This document shows, in pieces, positions 24,401 to 32,770 of a stretch of DNA of 33,131 nucleotides. Below the pieces are notes generated by a model. It ran no database searches. It saw only the letters and a list, made by a program, of their open reading frames with translations, and was not told where the DNA came from. Location of the stretch: the NCBI GenBank assembly GCA_947176745.1, contig CAMWRV010000032.1, forward strand, positions 1 to 33,131, read 5' to 3'. Within the stretch, counting starts at the first letter, position 1. Each line of letters opens with the position of its first letter. The stretch comes from an uncultured Muribaculaceae bacterium. GTDB taxonomy: Bacteria > Bacteroidota > Bacteroidia > Bacteroidales > Muribaculaceae. The position numbers and the translations under genes are program-made.

Positions 24401-25136
24401 CCTGATCCTCCGGTGGCAGAGCCGAGTTGATCGCTTCGCGGCAGTCGGCCATGAGGCGTCGGGTGTTGAATCCTTTCTCTCCGGGCACAATTGGTTTGTG
24501 GATCACCAGACGTATGGTCGTCGGTGTCATGTTGTATGTGCTCCTCGGCATGGCCCTGAAACTGCCGTCTATAGTGATGGGCACTACCGGCAGCCCGAAT
24601 TCGCCTGCAAGCATGAACGCACCTCTTTTGAACGGAGTCATGCGGCCGTCCCACGACCGGCTGCCTTCCGGAAATATCACTACCGACATGCCATGTTTGA
24701 GTGTTTTCTCGGCTTCCTCTATTGTCTCCTTGATTCCCGCCACGCTCGAATCGTCTACAAACACGTGGCCGGCTTTCTTGCAGGCAGCTCCGACGGCAAA
24801 TATTTTCTCAAGCCCTTTTTTCATCAGCCATTTGAAATTGTGGTCAAGATAGCCGTAGATGGCCCAGATATCGTATGCCCCCTGGTGATTCGCTACAAAC
24901 ACATAACTTTCGCCCTTGCGGATGTTCTCGCGACCCTCGACTTTCACACGCATCAGAAACAGTGTGCATGTGAATCTCGACCACCAGTGGGCCGGCCAGT
25001 ATCCCCAGTAGTCGCGGTTGCCGACCGAACAGGTGATCATTGTGAACAAGGCCGTGAAAAGTGTGGCCACGACAAAGATCGGAGCGGCTATGAGATACTG
25101 GTAGACAAGGTAGAGCGTGCGGACAAGTTTGTTCAT
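24393..25136 (-). CDS. plsC: 1-acyl-sn-glycerol-3-phosphate acyltransferase (PlsC family)
   Basis: This enzyme acylates lysophosphatidic acid to phosphatidic acid at the inner membrane. The NHx4D motif is NHQGAYD (83-89 from the chosen start). The second motif is FPEGSRS and a later one is VPITIDGSF. A hydrophobic N-terminal helix covers about 8-35. ATG at 25136 gives 247 residues; earlier in-frame codons read into the promoter region. The lysophospholipid acyltransferase family has several members in Bacteroidales, so the exact substrate is inferred. Confidence 0.9.
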   Translation of the reverse strand: MNKLVRTLYLVYQYLIAAPIFVVATLFTALFTMITCSVGNRDYWGYWPAHWWSRFTCTLFLMRVKVEGRENIRKGESYVFVANHQGAYDIWAIYGYLDHNFKWLMKKGLEKIFAVGAACKKAGHVFVDDSSVAGIKETIEEAEKTLKHGMSVVIFPEGSRSWDGRMTPFKRGAFMLAGEFGLPVVPITIDGSFRAMPRSTYNMTPTTIRLVIHKPIVPGEKGFNTRRLMADCREAINSALPPEDQDE

Positions 25137-25227
25137 GATTGCTTGATGATGGTGGTTTTTGGGTTGGTTTATGGGCGGTCCGGAGGGGCCGGATCGTTCA
25201 AGTCTTGATGCACATGGCTTTCGCATG

Positions 25228-25235
25228 CAAATTTA
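25228..25235 (-). promoter_or_regulatory. Promoter -7 box for plsC-thiD
   Basis: The minus strand reads TAAATTTG, matching TAnnTTTG. The leader would be about 85 nt. No -33 TTTG is seen at the usual distance. Confidence 0.45.
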
Positions 25236-25260
25236 CAAAAAATAAATCATATCACATATA

Positions 25261-25306
25261 TCAAGACCCCGGATTAAAGAAATTTTTCTTTAATCCGGGG
25301 TCTTGA
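25261..25306. terminator. Long perfect hairpin terminator after rprY
   Basis: A perfect 19-bp stem (25261-25279 with 25288-25306, outer end TCAAGACCCCGG) closes on AAATTTTT. It lies 14 nt beyond the rprY stop and upstream of the plsC promoter. The minus-strand tail is AT-rich but not a clean T run. Confidence 0.65.
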
Positions 25307-25320
25307 TTGTTGAAAGATGT

Positions 25321-26022
25321 TTATTCTCCGTCGGTCGGGGCAATCAGCTTGTAGCCCTTTCCATGGATATTTATGATCTCGATCTGAGGGTCATCCTTAA
25401 GCAACTTGCGGAGTTTTGTGATGTATACGTCCATACTGCGGGCGTTGAAGTAGTTGTCGTCGATCCATATCGACTTGAGCGCGTAGTTGCGTTCGAGAAT
25501 CTCATTTATGTGCTGGCACAGAAGAGATAGAAGTTCCGACTCTTTGGTTGTCAGTTTCTGCGACTTGTTGTCGGCGATGAGAGTCTGCTTCTGTGTGTCG
25601 AATGTGTATTTGCCTATCTTGTAGACAGTGATCTCCTTGTCTTTCTTGCCACGGACGCGGCGAAGGATGGCGCTGATTCTCGACACCAGTTCCTCCATAG
25701 AGAACGGCTTGGTGATGTAGTCGTCAGCCCCGAGTTTGAATCCCTGAAGCACATCCTCTTTCATGTTTTTCGCTGTCAGGAAGATGATGGGCACCTCACT
25801 GTTGACGTTGCGTATCTCCTGGGCGAGAGTGAAACCATCTTTCTTGGGCATCATCACGTCAAGAACGCACAGATCGTACTTCCCCTTAAGAAAGGCTTTG
25901 TAGCCTTTGTCGCCGTCGGGGCAGAGGTCGGCGTTGAAGCCTTTGGCCTGAAGGAATTCCCGAAGAAGCATTCCCAGATTCTCGTCATCCTCACAGAGCA
26001 GTATTTTCAATTTTTCATCCAT
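25321..26022 (-). CDS. rprY: Response regulator RprY, OmpR/PhoB family
   Basis: This 233-residue DNA-binding response regulator has a receiver domain with the acidic pocket CEDDE, the phosphoacceptor Asp55 in LCVLDVMMPK and the conserved Lys in ITKPFS. A winged-helix domain follows (TTKESELLSLLCQH...ARSMDVYITKLRKLL...NIHGKGYKL). It lies downstream of the rprX-type kinase and matches the Bacteroides fragilis RprXY arrangement. The regulon in this organism is not shown by the sequence. Confidence 0.92.
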   Translation of the reverse strand: MDEKLKILLCEDDENLGMLLREFLQAKGFNADLCPDGDKGYKAFLKGKYDLCVLDVMMPKKDGFTLAQEIRNVNSEVPIIFLTAKNMKEDVLQGFKLGADDYITKPFSMEELVSRISAILRRVRGKKDKEITVYKIGKYTFDTQKQTLIADNKSQKLTTKESELLSLLCQHINEILERNYALKSIWIDDNYFNARSMDVYITKLRKLLKDDPQIEIINIHGKGYKLIAPTDGE

Positions 26023-26198
26023 GGTGATATGATGTTTTTACGTTGACTTCCGGAATCCTAAGGTCTCGGGGCATTCGAAGCCGAATGATAGGTCCCGGCC
26101 ATATGAGTCCTGTCTCCGTTTAAGTTAAAAATTCATATTAAATATAACAATTGAATCCCTTACATTCCGCATGGCGGGATTAAAATTGTTAAAAATTA

Positions 26199-27722
26199 CT
26201 ATTTTTCTTCGCCGGCAAGCGGGAGAGTGATTATAAACACGCTCCCTTTCCCGAATTCGCTTTCGACGGTGATTGTTCCCCCGAAGGCTGTGATCATTTT
26301 CTTCACATACGCCAGTCCGAGACCAAATCCTTTGACATCGTGCCGGTTGCCGGTCGATACGCGATAGAATTTCTCAAAGATGTGTTTCGCATCTTCTTTC
26401 TTTATTCCTATGCCGTTGTCGGCTATCCTGATTTCGAGTCGGTTGCCGGTTATGTCGGAAGTGGCTATCTCGAGTCTCGGCTCCTCATCCTCCTTCATGT
26501 ATTTGAGGGCGTTGTCGAGAAGATTGAAGATGACATTGGTAAACTGCATCTCGTCAACGCTGATCTCAGCCTCCAGCGCGTCAAGACGGGCATCAAGTGT
26601 CCCTCCCTGTTTCTCGACCTTCAGCTTGAAGGTGTTGACAACGTTGTAGATTATCGAGTTGGCGTTGACTTCTGTAAATTTCAGTGTGCTCCCGGTCTTG
26701 TCGAGTATCGACAGCTGCAGAACTTTCTCGACTTGAAATCTCAGACGTTTCGATTCCTCCACGATTACTTCCGACAGGTGAGTGAGCGATGACTGCGACT
26801 TGCGGATGGAGGGATCGCTCAGCATCTGCCCTGCGAGCGATATTGTCGATATGGGTGTCTTAAGCTCGTGTGTCATGTTGTTGATGAAGTCTGTCTTCAT
26901 TTCAGCCAGATTCTTCTGGCGGAAAGCGAGAATAAGTGTGTAGACGAATATCACAAGCAGTATGACAGTGAAAGCGAGCGTCGGTATTATAAACCTTACA
27001 GACTTGAAAATAAAGGTGTTCTTGGTCGGAAACTGCACCCGGAGCGTGTAGCTGGAGTTGGTGTTGGAGAATATGGGGATGCTGTAGACATCCTTTTCGG
27101 TCTGCCTGTAGTCTCCGGTGGTATAGACCACGTCATTGCGCGGATTTATAAGCGCGAACGCGAAGGGCACGTTGACGCCGTTGTTGGCAAGTTCGGCCGA
27201 AAGGCAGTTGCGTATTATGGTCGAATCCGCCCGTTCCATTATCGGGCGTGTGCTTGAATCTCTCAGTATGGAGAGGATTACTTCGTTCAGCAGTCCTTTC
27301 TGATATAGATATTGGCTTCTGATCACTTCCTGCATCGTGCCGTAACGCGCCCCGACATTCTGGGTGGCCGAGGGGAAACCGAACGCCCCCGAGCGTCCGG
27401 CCTCGACTTCCGACGAAAGCGTGTATTTAGTCACCGAACCGTCGGGGTTCTCTACGGAATACTTCAGGTTCGTGTCGCCGTGGCTGTCGTATGAGTCATA
27501 GAGGCTTGACTCTATTATGTTGACATCCTGCTCCAGAAAAAACAGGGTCTCCTGTTTCTCCAGAAATTCGGATGTAGTGTTGAGCGACCGCATCACACCC
27601 TCCGTAAACTGCTCGTCGCGCATCTTCACCATATTCTCAAGATACATGATCTGAAAATACAGCAGTGCGACGAAAGTTACGGCCATGACCGCGGTCAGCA
27701 TCCACATCAGTGATTTTTTCAT
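26199..27722 (-). CDS. rprX: Sensor histidine kinase RprX
   Basis: This 507-residue membrane sensor has a first helix at about 5-27, a periplasmic sensing region at about 28-240 and a second helix at about 243-266. The cytoplasmic kinase follows, with the phosphoaccepting His285 in MTHELKTP. The ATP-binding boxes are NVIFNLLDNALKYM (N), IADNGIGIKKED (G1) and GFGLGLAYVKKMI (G2). It would phosphorylate RprY. A gap of 176 nt separates the two genes, more than expected for a tight operon, but no clear separate promoter box was found in it. Confidence 0.92.
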   Translation of the reverse strand: MKKSLMWMLTAVMAVTFVALLYFQIMYLENMVKMRDEQFTEGVMRSLNTTSEFLEKQETLFFLEQDVNIIESSLYDSYDSHGDTNLKYSVENPDGSVTKYTLSSEVEAGRSGAFGFPSATQNVGARYGTMQEVIRSQYLYQKGLLNEVILSILRDSSTRPIMERADSTIIRNCLSAELANNGVNVPFAFALINPRNDVVYTTGDYRQTEKDVYSIPIFSNTNSSYTLRVQFPTKNTFIFKSVRFIIPTLAFTVILLVIFVYTLILAFRQKNLAEMKTDFINNMTHELKTPISTISLAGQMLSDPSIRKSQSSLTHLSEVIVEESKRLRFQVEKVLQLSILDKTGSTLKFTEVNANSIIYNVVNTFKLKVEKQGGTLDARLDALEAEISVDEMQFTNVIFNLLDNALKYMKEDEEPRLEIATSDITGNRLEIRIADNGIGIKKEDAKHIFEKFYRVSTGNRHDVKGFGLGLAYVKKMITAFGGTITVESEFGKGSVFIITLPLAGEEK

Positions 27723-28066
27723 TCTCTATATCTTATACATGAAGATATCCCGTAGAGGAATATATGTCATTTACTTACGTTTATGAAATTTTAACAAAGC
27801 CGGAGGAGTCTCCGGTTTTGAATTTTAACACTTAAGTGCGAATTTAACATTTAAATGTGAAAAATGCAAAAATGCACTTCTTTTTTTAGTCCGTTTTAAT
27901 CCGTGCGCCTCCGCATTCGGCGAGAGTCCGTCGAGTCGATACTGTCGATAACCCGTCATCGACAACCGGCATGCGAATTGAAAAGGAACTCTGTTTTCGG
28001 ATATCTGTAATCTATTTCTCATGTATCTGTTATATGATGACTCCTCTTTATCTCGTTATGATATAA
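27723..28066. other. 344-nt AT-rich divergent intergenic region with palindromes
   Basis: This region separates rprX (leftward) from the C11 peptidase (rightward). It contains a hairpin at 27800-27815 (CCGGAG-GAGT-CTCCGG, then TTTT), the palindromes CACTTAAGTG (27829-27838) and ACATTTAAATGT (27847-27858), and an AAGTGC...GCACTT pair. No TAnnTTTG box is evident. The 65-codon minus-strand frame at 27825-28022 spans these repeats and is not supported as a gene. Confidence 0.55.
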
Positions 28067-29245
28067 ATGGAAAAACGAATTCTTTACCTTATTGCTGTTT
28101 TGCTGTCTGCCACATTTGCAGGCTGCGAAAAGAATTCTCCCGATGATGCTCAGGAATGGGCGCAGGAGGAGAAGGATAGAGTCGAAAGGGCGGTGATTGT
28201 GTATGCCGTCAACAGGAGCAGTCTTGTTTACGATTTTGATGATGATGCTTCGGAGATGCTTGTCGCCATGTCGCGAATTGATCCTGATCGCAACCAGTTG
28301 CTCGTATACAAGACAGATTCTGCGACAGAAAGCGGTCTTTACCGTGTAGTGCGCGACAAAAGTGGTAATTGCAGATTCGAAATGGTGTGCTCATATCAGC
28401 GTGATGTGACGTCCACTCATCCTGACCGCATCGGCGAGGTTTTGGCCGATGCGCTCAGCCTGTTTCCCAATGCCGCCTATGACTTGATTTTCTGGGGTCA
28501 CGGCACATCGTGGAGGCCTTATTTCAGCGATCATGCAGTGGTCGATTCTCCCGCGCTTTACGGTTACGGAGGGGAATACAGCCAGACCGGCGGAACTCAG
28601 ACCGACTGGACGGATCTTGACGAACTTGCCGGAGCGGTGCCCGACGGCAGGTTCGAGACCGTATGGTTCGACTGCTGCTACATGACAGGCATCGAGGTGA
28701 TATATCAGTTCCGAGACAAGTGTTCTACCTTTGTCGGTTATCCTTCCGAGGTGTGGGACAAGGGGTTGCCCTACGACGAGGTGCTCCCGTATCTCTTTTC
28801 CGATGATCATGACATGACTGAGGCTGCCCGGGCTTTCTACCGCTTTTATGCCGACAGGAGCCAGCCGGTCACGGTGGCGGTGGTGGATATGGCCGGAATA
28901 GAAGATGTAGCTGACGCAGCTTCCGGAATAATTGCGTCCGGGCCTCTCAGACCTCAGACGTCAGATCTTCTGAATTATTCAAGAACCAAAAGTTCTCCGT
29001 TCTACGACTTTCATCAGTTTTTCAGGATGACTGCGGAGCTCAATGGTGCCTCCGAACTTGCCGACGTTCTCGGAGTGGCGATGGGCAGAACTGTGTTGTA
29101 CAATGCCGCCTCAGAGAACGATTTCAACGGCCGTCCGTGGGATTCATCATCATCATCTGGAGTAAGCACGCATTTCTACGTCGGCTCGGATTCGCGTGAC
29201 GAATCATATTACCGTACTCTCGACTGGTTTAAAAGAGTATATTGA
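28067..29245 (+). CDS. C11 (clostripain-family) cysteine peptidase lipoprotein
   Basis: This 392-residue protein has a lipoprotein signal peptide ending at Cys20 (FAGC), so it is anchored to an envelope membrane, possibly surface exposed. The C11 catalytic pair is visible: His145 in FWGHGTSW and Cys204 in WFDCCYMTGIEVIYQF, which aligns with the DAC-M pattern of clostripains. This family generally cleaves after Arg or Lys. The C-terminus ends KRVY. It appears to be monocistronic, with a terminator downstream. A 14-bp tandem duplication covers its stop codon. Confidence 0.87.
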   Translation: MEKRILYLIAVLLSATFAGCEKNSPDDAQEWAQEEKDRVERAVIVYAVNRSSLVYDFDDDASEMLVAMSRIDPDRNQLLVYKTDSATESGLYRVVRDKSGNCRFEMVCSYQRDVTSTHPDRIGEVLADALSLFPNAAYDLIFWGHGTSWRPYFSDHAVVDSPALYGYGGEYSQTGGTQTDWTDLDELAGAVPDGRFETVWFDCCYMTGIEVIYQFRDKCSTFVGYPSEVWDKGLPYDEVLPYLFSDDHDMTEAARAFYRFYADRSQPVTVAVVDMAGIEDVADAASGIIASGPLRPQTSDLLNYSRTKSSPFYDFHQFFRMTAELNGASELADVLGVAMGRTVLYNAASENDFNGRPWDSSSSSGVSTHFYVGSDSRDESYYRTLDWFKRVY

Positions 29246-29258
29246 AAAGAGTATATTG
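29231..29258 (+). repeat. Tandem 14-bp duplication across the C11 peptidase stop codon
   Basis: AAAAGAGTATATTG occurs twice head to tail (29231-29244 and 29245-29258). The first copy contains the last codons and most of the TGA stop; the second is untranslated. Confidence 0.85.
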
Positions 29259-29283
29259 ATAAGAGAGGCATAATGACTTTGAG

Positions 29284-29316
29284 GCCGGGCGTCAATCAGA
29301 TGTCCGGCTTTTTTTT
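29284..29316 (+). terminator. Intrinsic terminator after the C11 peptidase
   Basis: GCCGGGCGTC (29284-29293) pairs with GATGTCCGGC (29299-29308) with two G-T pairs and an AATCA loop, and eight T residues follow. This is a canonical rightward terminator. Confidence 0.88.
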
Positions 29317-29359
29317 GCCCGGTAGTCGGTCATATATGCGCGGGTTGACTTTTTTTTTG

Positions 29360-29367
29360 TATTTTTG
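29360..29367 (+). promoter_or_regulatory. Promoter -7 box for the aspartate kinase gene
   Basis: TATTTTTG matches TAnnTTTG. The leader of about 53 nt contains a small CCGGA/TCCGG hairpin (29381-29396) and a motif shared with 2697-2721. Confidence 0.5.
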
Positions 29368-29427
29368 CACAACAATTGAGCCGGATGGCTGTCCGGACTA
29401 AGACCCCATCCTACAAAAAATGTCAAT

Positions 29428-30795
29428 ATGAAAGTATTAAAATTCGGCGGAACTTCCGTAGGGACTGTCGGCAGTCTTTCCAATTTGAAATCCATTGTCG
29501 ATTCACTTGAAGAACCGGCAGTGGTAGTCGTTTCGGCTCTCGGAGGACTCACCGACAGGCTTATAGCCACCGCCCGGGCCGCATCAGAGGGCGATTCCTC
29601 CTTTCGCTCCAGTGTGGCGGAGATGGCTACAAGACACTTCGATATAATCGACGCACTTGTTCCGCAGTCGCGCCGCGAGGCCGTCAGGGAAGTGATAGCT
29701 GAGTTATTGGCCGGTCTTGAGGATATATACACCGGAGTCGCGCTCATACGTGAGCTCTCAGAAAAGACACTCAGCCGTATCGTCAGTTTTGGGGAGCGCA
29801 TGTCGTCTGTCATAGTGGCTGAGATACTCGACAATGCGGAGCATCGCGATTCGCTTACGTTTATGAGAACCGAGAAGTGGTTCAACCGTGATATCGCGGC
29901 CCGTCAGCTTACCGACGATCTTATAAGAGAAGCATTTCCTCTCCCTTTGACAAGAACCGTCGTGACCGGCGGCTTTATTTCTCTCGACAAGGATACGGGC
30001 GAGATCACCAATCTCGGCCGCGGAGGCAGCGATTATACCGCCGCGCTGATAGCTGCGGCGCTTGATGCCGACTCTCTTGAAATATGGACCGATGTCGACG
30101 GCTTCATGACAGCAGATCCCCGCGTCATACGCGATGCCAGAGTGATAGAAAGCATGTCGTTTATCGAGAGCATGGAACTCTGCTCTTTCGGGGCGAAAGT
30201 CATATATCCTCCGACGATTTATCCCGTTTTTCACAAGAATATACCTATCAGGATTCTCAATACGTTCAATCCGTCTGCTCCCGGTACTCTTATCACCGAC
30301 AGTTCCGAAAACCTGTCGTCCGACGTCAGGGGTGTATCGTCGGTCAAGAACACATGTATGGTTTCAGTCTCCGGCAGTCTGACGTCAAATGTCGCCCAGA
30401 TCAATTCCCGGTCGTACAATGCAATGGCACGCAACGGCGTGAGCATCTTCCTTGTTGCCCAGCCTAACGCCGCGACCTCTTTTTCGATGGCCGTGTCGGA
30501 ACTTGACGCCGACCGTGCGGTCGAGATCCTGTCAAGGGAATTCGCACCTGAGCTTCAGAACGGAGAAGTTACAGGAGTGTCTATCGAGAGGGATCTCTCG
30601 GTCATCGCCGTGGTCCGCGAGTCAATCAAGGAGATACGCGGACTCGGAGCCCGCCTTGTCAACACTCTCCAGCGGGAGGGAATAGCGGTCAAGGCCGTGT
30701 CAGACGGCGCGTCGGAGTCAACAATAGCAATAATAACCAGTGCGTCAGACACTGACCGCAGTCTTTGCCTGATACACACCGCATGCTTCGGATGA
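29428..30795 (+). CDS. Aspartate kinase (ThrA-like kinase plus ACT region, no homoserine dehydrogenase domain)
   Basis: The enzyme phosphorylates aspartate at the head of the lysine/threonine/methionine pathway. The kinase N-terminus KFGGTSVG is at 5-12, and SFGERMSS and LGRGGSDYTAA follow. The C-terminal part holds two ACT-type regulatory segments (SSVKNTCMVSVSGS... and ERDLSVIAVV...). The sequence resembles the kinase half of Bacteroidales bifunctional ThrA, but it stops at 455 residues, just where the homoserine dehydrogenase domain would begin. No such domain follows, as engB starts 21 nt later. A monofunctional, probably LysC-like role is likely. Confidence 0.88.
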   Translation: MKVLKFGGTSVGTVGSLSNLKSIVDSLEEPAVVVVSALGGLTDRLIATARAASEGDSSFRSSVAEMATRHFDIIDALVPQSRREAVREVIAELLAGLEDIYTGVALIRELSEKTLSRIVSFGERMSSVIVAEILDNAEHRDSLTFMRTEKWFNRDIAARQLTDDLIREAFPLPLTRTVVTGGFISLDKDTGEITNLGRGGSDYTAALIAAALDADSLEIWTDVDGFMTADPRVIRDARVIESMSFIESMELCSFGAKVIYPPTIYPVFHKNIPIRILNTFNPSAPGTLITDSSENLSSDVRGVSSVKNTCMVSVSGSLTSNVAQINSRSYNAMARNGVSIFLVAQPNAATSFSMAVSELDADRAVEILSREFAPELQNGEVTGVSIERDLSVIAVVRESIKEIRGLGARLVNTLQREGIAVKAVSDGASESTIAIITSASDTDRSLCLIHTACFG

Positions 30796-30816
30796 GCTGC
30801 GGATATTAAGAATAAT

Positions 30817-31488
30817 ATGGATATCAAAAACGCTAAATTTCATCTGAGCAGCCCGGATGTGACAAAATGCCCGGCGACTGGAGTTCCCGAATATGCTTTC
30901 ATCGGGCGGTCTAATGTCGGCAAGTCTTCGCTTATCAACATGCTGTGCAAGAGCAAAAAAATGGCGAAGACATCGCAGACGCCGGGAAAGACTCTGCTGA
31001 TCAATCATTTTTCGATGGATGACGGCCGGTGGTTTCTTGTTGACCTCCCGGGTTATGGCTTCGCTGCGCGAGGCAAAGAGCAGAGAGAAAAGCTCACGCG
31101 TCTTATCAATGACTATATTCTCGACAGGCAGCAGCTCGCGTGCCTGTTCGTGCTGATCGATATAAGACATGATCCCCAGAAGATCGACGTCGAGTTCATG
31201 GACTGGCTCGGCGAGCATGAAGTGCCGTTTGCCATAGTCTTCACCAAAGCCGACAAACTCGGGCCTGTGGCCGCACAGAGAAAAGTTGATGCCTACTGCC
31301 GTGAGTTGAAGCTGACATGGGCGTCTCTTCCCCCTGTCTTCGTCACTTCGTCTGAAAAGGGGAAGGGCCGACAGGAGATAATAGATTACATCTTCTCTAT
31401 CAACGCCGAGATCGAAAGCAATTGCCGTGAATCCGGAGGTGGCAGCGGTATGACTGAAGAGGAAGCCGGCGATCCGTCAGCAAAATGA
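30817..31488 (+). CDS. engB: Ribosome biogenesis GTPase EngB (YihA/YsxC)
   Basis: EngB is an essential GTPase in assembly of the large ribosomal subunit. G1 is GRSNVGKSS (30-38), the switch region is [15 protein letters not shown]3 is DLPGYG, G4 is TKAD and G5 is TSS. The core matches the usual 200 residues, and a short Gly/Glu-rich tail extends it to 223. It lies 21 nt after the aspartate kinase and 13 nt before the GtrA-family gene, so all three may be cotranscribed. Confidence 0.95.
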   Translation: MDIKNAKFHLSSPDVTKCPATGVPEYAFIGRSNVGKSSLINMLCKSKKMAKTSQTPGKTLLINHFSMDDGRWFLVDLPGYGFAARGKEQREKLTRLINDYILDRQQLACLFVLIDIRHDPQKIDVEFMDWLGEHEVPFAIVFTKADKLGPVAAQRKVDAYCRELKLTWASLPPVFVTSSEKGKGRQEIIDYIFSINAEIESNCRESGGGSGMTEEEAGDPSAK

Positions 31489-31501
31489 AATTTCGAAATT
31501 T

Positions 31502-31906
31502 ATGGATATCAGAAGTTTTCTGAAAGATGACGGCAGAAAAGCCGAGGTGGTCAGGTTCGCGCTTGTAGGCGGATTCTGCACATTGCTCCAGTATGGCATG
31601 TATGTGGTGTTTCTGCATGCTGTCGGTGTCCCGGCAGTTGTTTCGACCATGATAAGCTACGCCATAAGCTTTGTAGCCAACTTTCTGCTGTCGAGTTTCT
31701 TTACCTTTCACAGTGACCCCAACGCCAAGAAAGGGCTTGCATTCGCGGCGAGTCACCTTGTCAATATGGGCATGCAGACCGGTCTTGTGGCCATATTCAA
31801 GGGAATCGTAGGGCCTACGCTCGCTCTTCTCCCCGCATTGGCCATATGCGTACCGCTCAATTATTTCATGGTCAGGTTCGCTTTCAAGAGCCGCCATTTC
31901 TCATAA
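31502..31906 (+). CDS. GtrA-family small membrane protein
   Basis: This 134-residue protein has four hydrophobic helices (about 18-36, 42-65, 80-98, 105-125). The GtrA-like pattern FALVGGFCTLLQYGMYVVFL and FVANFLLSSFFTFHS is clear. GtrA proteins are thought to help flip or handle bactoprenol-linked sugars in surface polysaccharide modification. No glycosyltransferase partner lies next to it here, so the substrate is unknown. Confidence 0.88.
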   Translation: MDIRSFLKDDGRKAEVVRFALVGGFCTLLQYGMYVVFLHAVGVPAVVSTMISYAISFVANFLLSSFFTFHSDPNAKKGLAFAASHLVNMGMQTGLVAIFKGIVGPTLALLPALAICVPLNYFMVRFAFKSRHFS

Positions 31907-31917
31907 GTAATGATTTA

Positions 31918-31949
31918 AACTTACTGTCGTTTAAATTTGAATACTTACT
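31918..31949 (+). repeat. Partial copy of the mlaD-side terminal repeat, upstream of rpiB
   Basis: This 32-nt segment matches the reverse complement of 18319-18350 at 28 of 32 positions, sharing the core TCGTTTAAATTTGA and the end ACTTACT. It lies 30 nt upstream of the rpiB ATG in the same orientation relative to its gene as the copy before mlaD. It contains TAAATTTG (31932-31939), a TAnnTTTG match. Confidence 0.7.
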
Positions 31950-31979
31950 AAAAATTTATCATCAAAATACTTATTACCT

Positions 31980-32411
31980 ATGAAAGTAGCATTTGCATGC
32001 GATCACGCCGGCTATGAGCTCAAGGAGTTCCTTATCGGCCTTATGCGCGAGCGCGGTTACGAAATCGTTGATTTCGGCACACATTCAACAGAGTCATGCG
32101 ATTATCCCGATTACGCTCATCCCGCGGCTGCCGCTGTGGAATCGGGTGAATGTGCGTTTGGAGTGGCCATGTGCGGAAGCGGAAACGGCATCTCGATGAC
32201 GCTCAACAAGCATCAGGGTATACGTGCCGCGCTTTGCTGGCTCCCGGAGATCGCCGCTCTCGCCAAACAGCACAACAACGCCAATATTCTCGTTATTCCG
32301 GCCCGGTTTGTTAGCCGCGACGAGGCCGTGGAGATACTCAACGCATATCTTGATGCAACCTATGAGGGTGGACGCCACGAACGTCGCGTCGGCAAGATTC
32401 CGGTGTGCTGA
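31980..32411 (+). CDS. rpiB: Ribose-5-phosphate isomerase B RpiB
   Basis: RpiB interconverts ribose-5-phosphate and ribulose-5-phosphate in the pentose phosphate pathway. The N-terminal ACDHAGYELK, the MCGSGNGISMTLNKHQGIRAAL catalytic region and KQHNNANILVIPAR are diagnostic. The 143-residue length is standard. Its TGA overlaps the ATG of folB by one base. Transcription may come from the repeat-borne promoter-like box or from upstream. Confidence 0.96.
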   Translation: MKVAFACDHAGYELKEFLIGLMRERGYEIVDFGTHSTESCDYPDYAHPAAAAVESGECAFGVAMCGSGNGISMTLNKHQGIRAALCWLPEIAALAKQHNNANILVIPARFVSRDEAVEILNAYLDATYEGGRHERRVGKIPVC

Positions 32412-32770
32412 TGGGGCGGTTTGTGATACGTCTCGAAGGTCTGCGCTTCTATTCGCGCATCGGAGTGTTTGATCAGGAGAGAAGTGTCGGCAACGAATTT
32501 CTGGTGGATCTTACGGCTGTAGCCGATGCTTCAGGGTTCAGACGCGAGAATCTTGACACGACAGTCTCCTATGCCGACATCTATGAGGTGGTAGCGGAGG
32601 CCATGAAGCGGGAATGGCAACTCCTCGAATCGGTGTCAAGTCACATTGCCGACACCGTGATCGACAGATGGACCATGATTTCGGATGTAAAAGTGCGCAT
32701 AACGAAACTGTCGCCACCAATACCTGGTATTCAGGGAGTTTGCAGCGTGGAATATGATACGTGCCGTTAA
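32411..32770 (+). CDS. folB: Dihydroneopterin aldolase FolB
   Basis: FolB converts dihydroneopterin to 6-hydroxymethyl-dihydropterin in folate synthesis. The substrate Glu lies in GVFDQERSVGNEFLVDL, and the catalytic Lys is in ITKLSPPIPG near the C-terminus. ATG at 32411 gives 119 residues; an in-frame GTG two codons earlier adds nothing. It shares TGATG with the end of rpiB, so translation is coupled. Confidence 0.94.
   Translation: MGRFVIRLEGLRFYSRIGVFDQERSVGNEFLVDLTAVADASGFRRENLDTTVSYADIYEVVAEAMKREWQLLESVSSHIADTVIDRWTMISDVKVRITKLSPPIPGIQGVCSVEYDTCR

Noticed and set aside
24258..25208. 316-codon plus-strand frame
   Set aside because: It is antisense to plsC and thiD, both with diagnostic motifs; its sequence looks like a shadow of GC-rich codons.
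27825..28022. 65-codon minus-strand frame upstream of the C11 peptidase
   Set aside because: It covers palindromic AT-rich intergenic sequence and resembles no protein.
29368..29427. Possible lysine riboswitch before aspartate kinase
   Set aside because: The leader after the promoter box is only about 60 nt with one small hairpin, too short for the roughly 170-nt lysine aptamer.
30793..30816. Frameshift that might restore a homoserine dehydrogenase domain after aspartate kinase
   Set aside because: Only 21 nt separate the stop from engB, and no dehydrogenase-like sequence occurs in any frame there.
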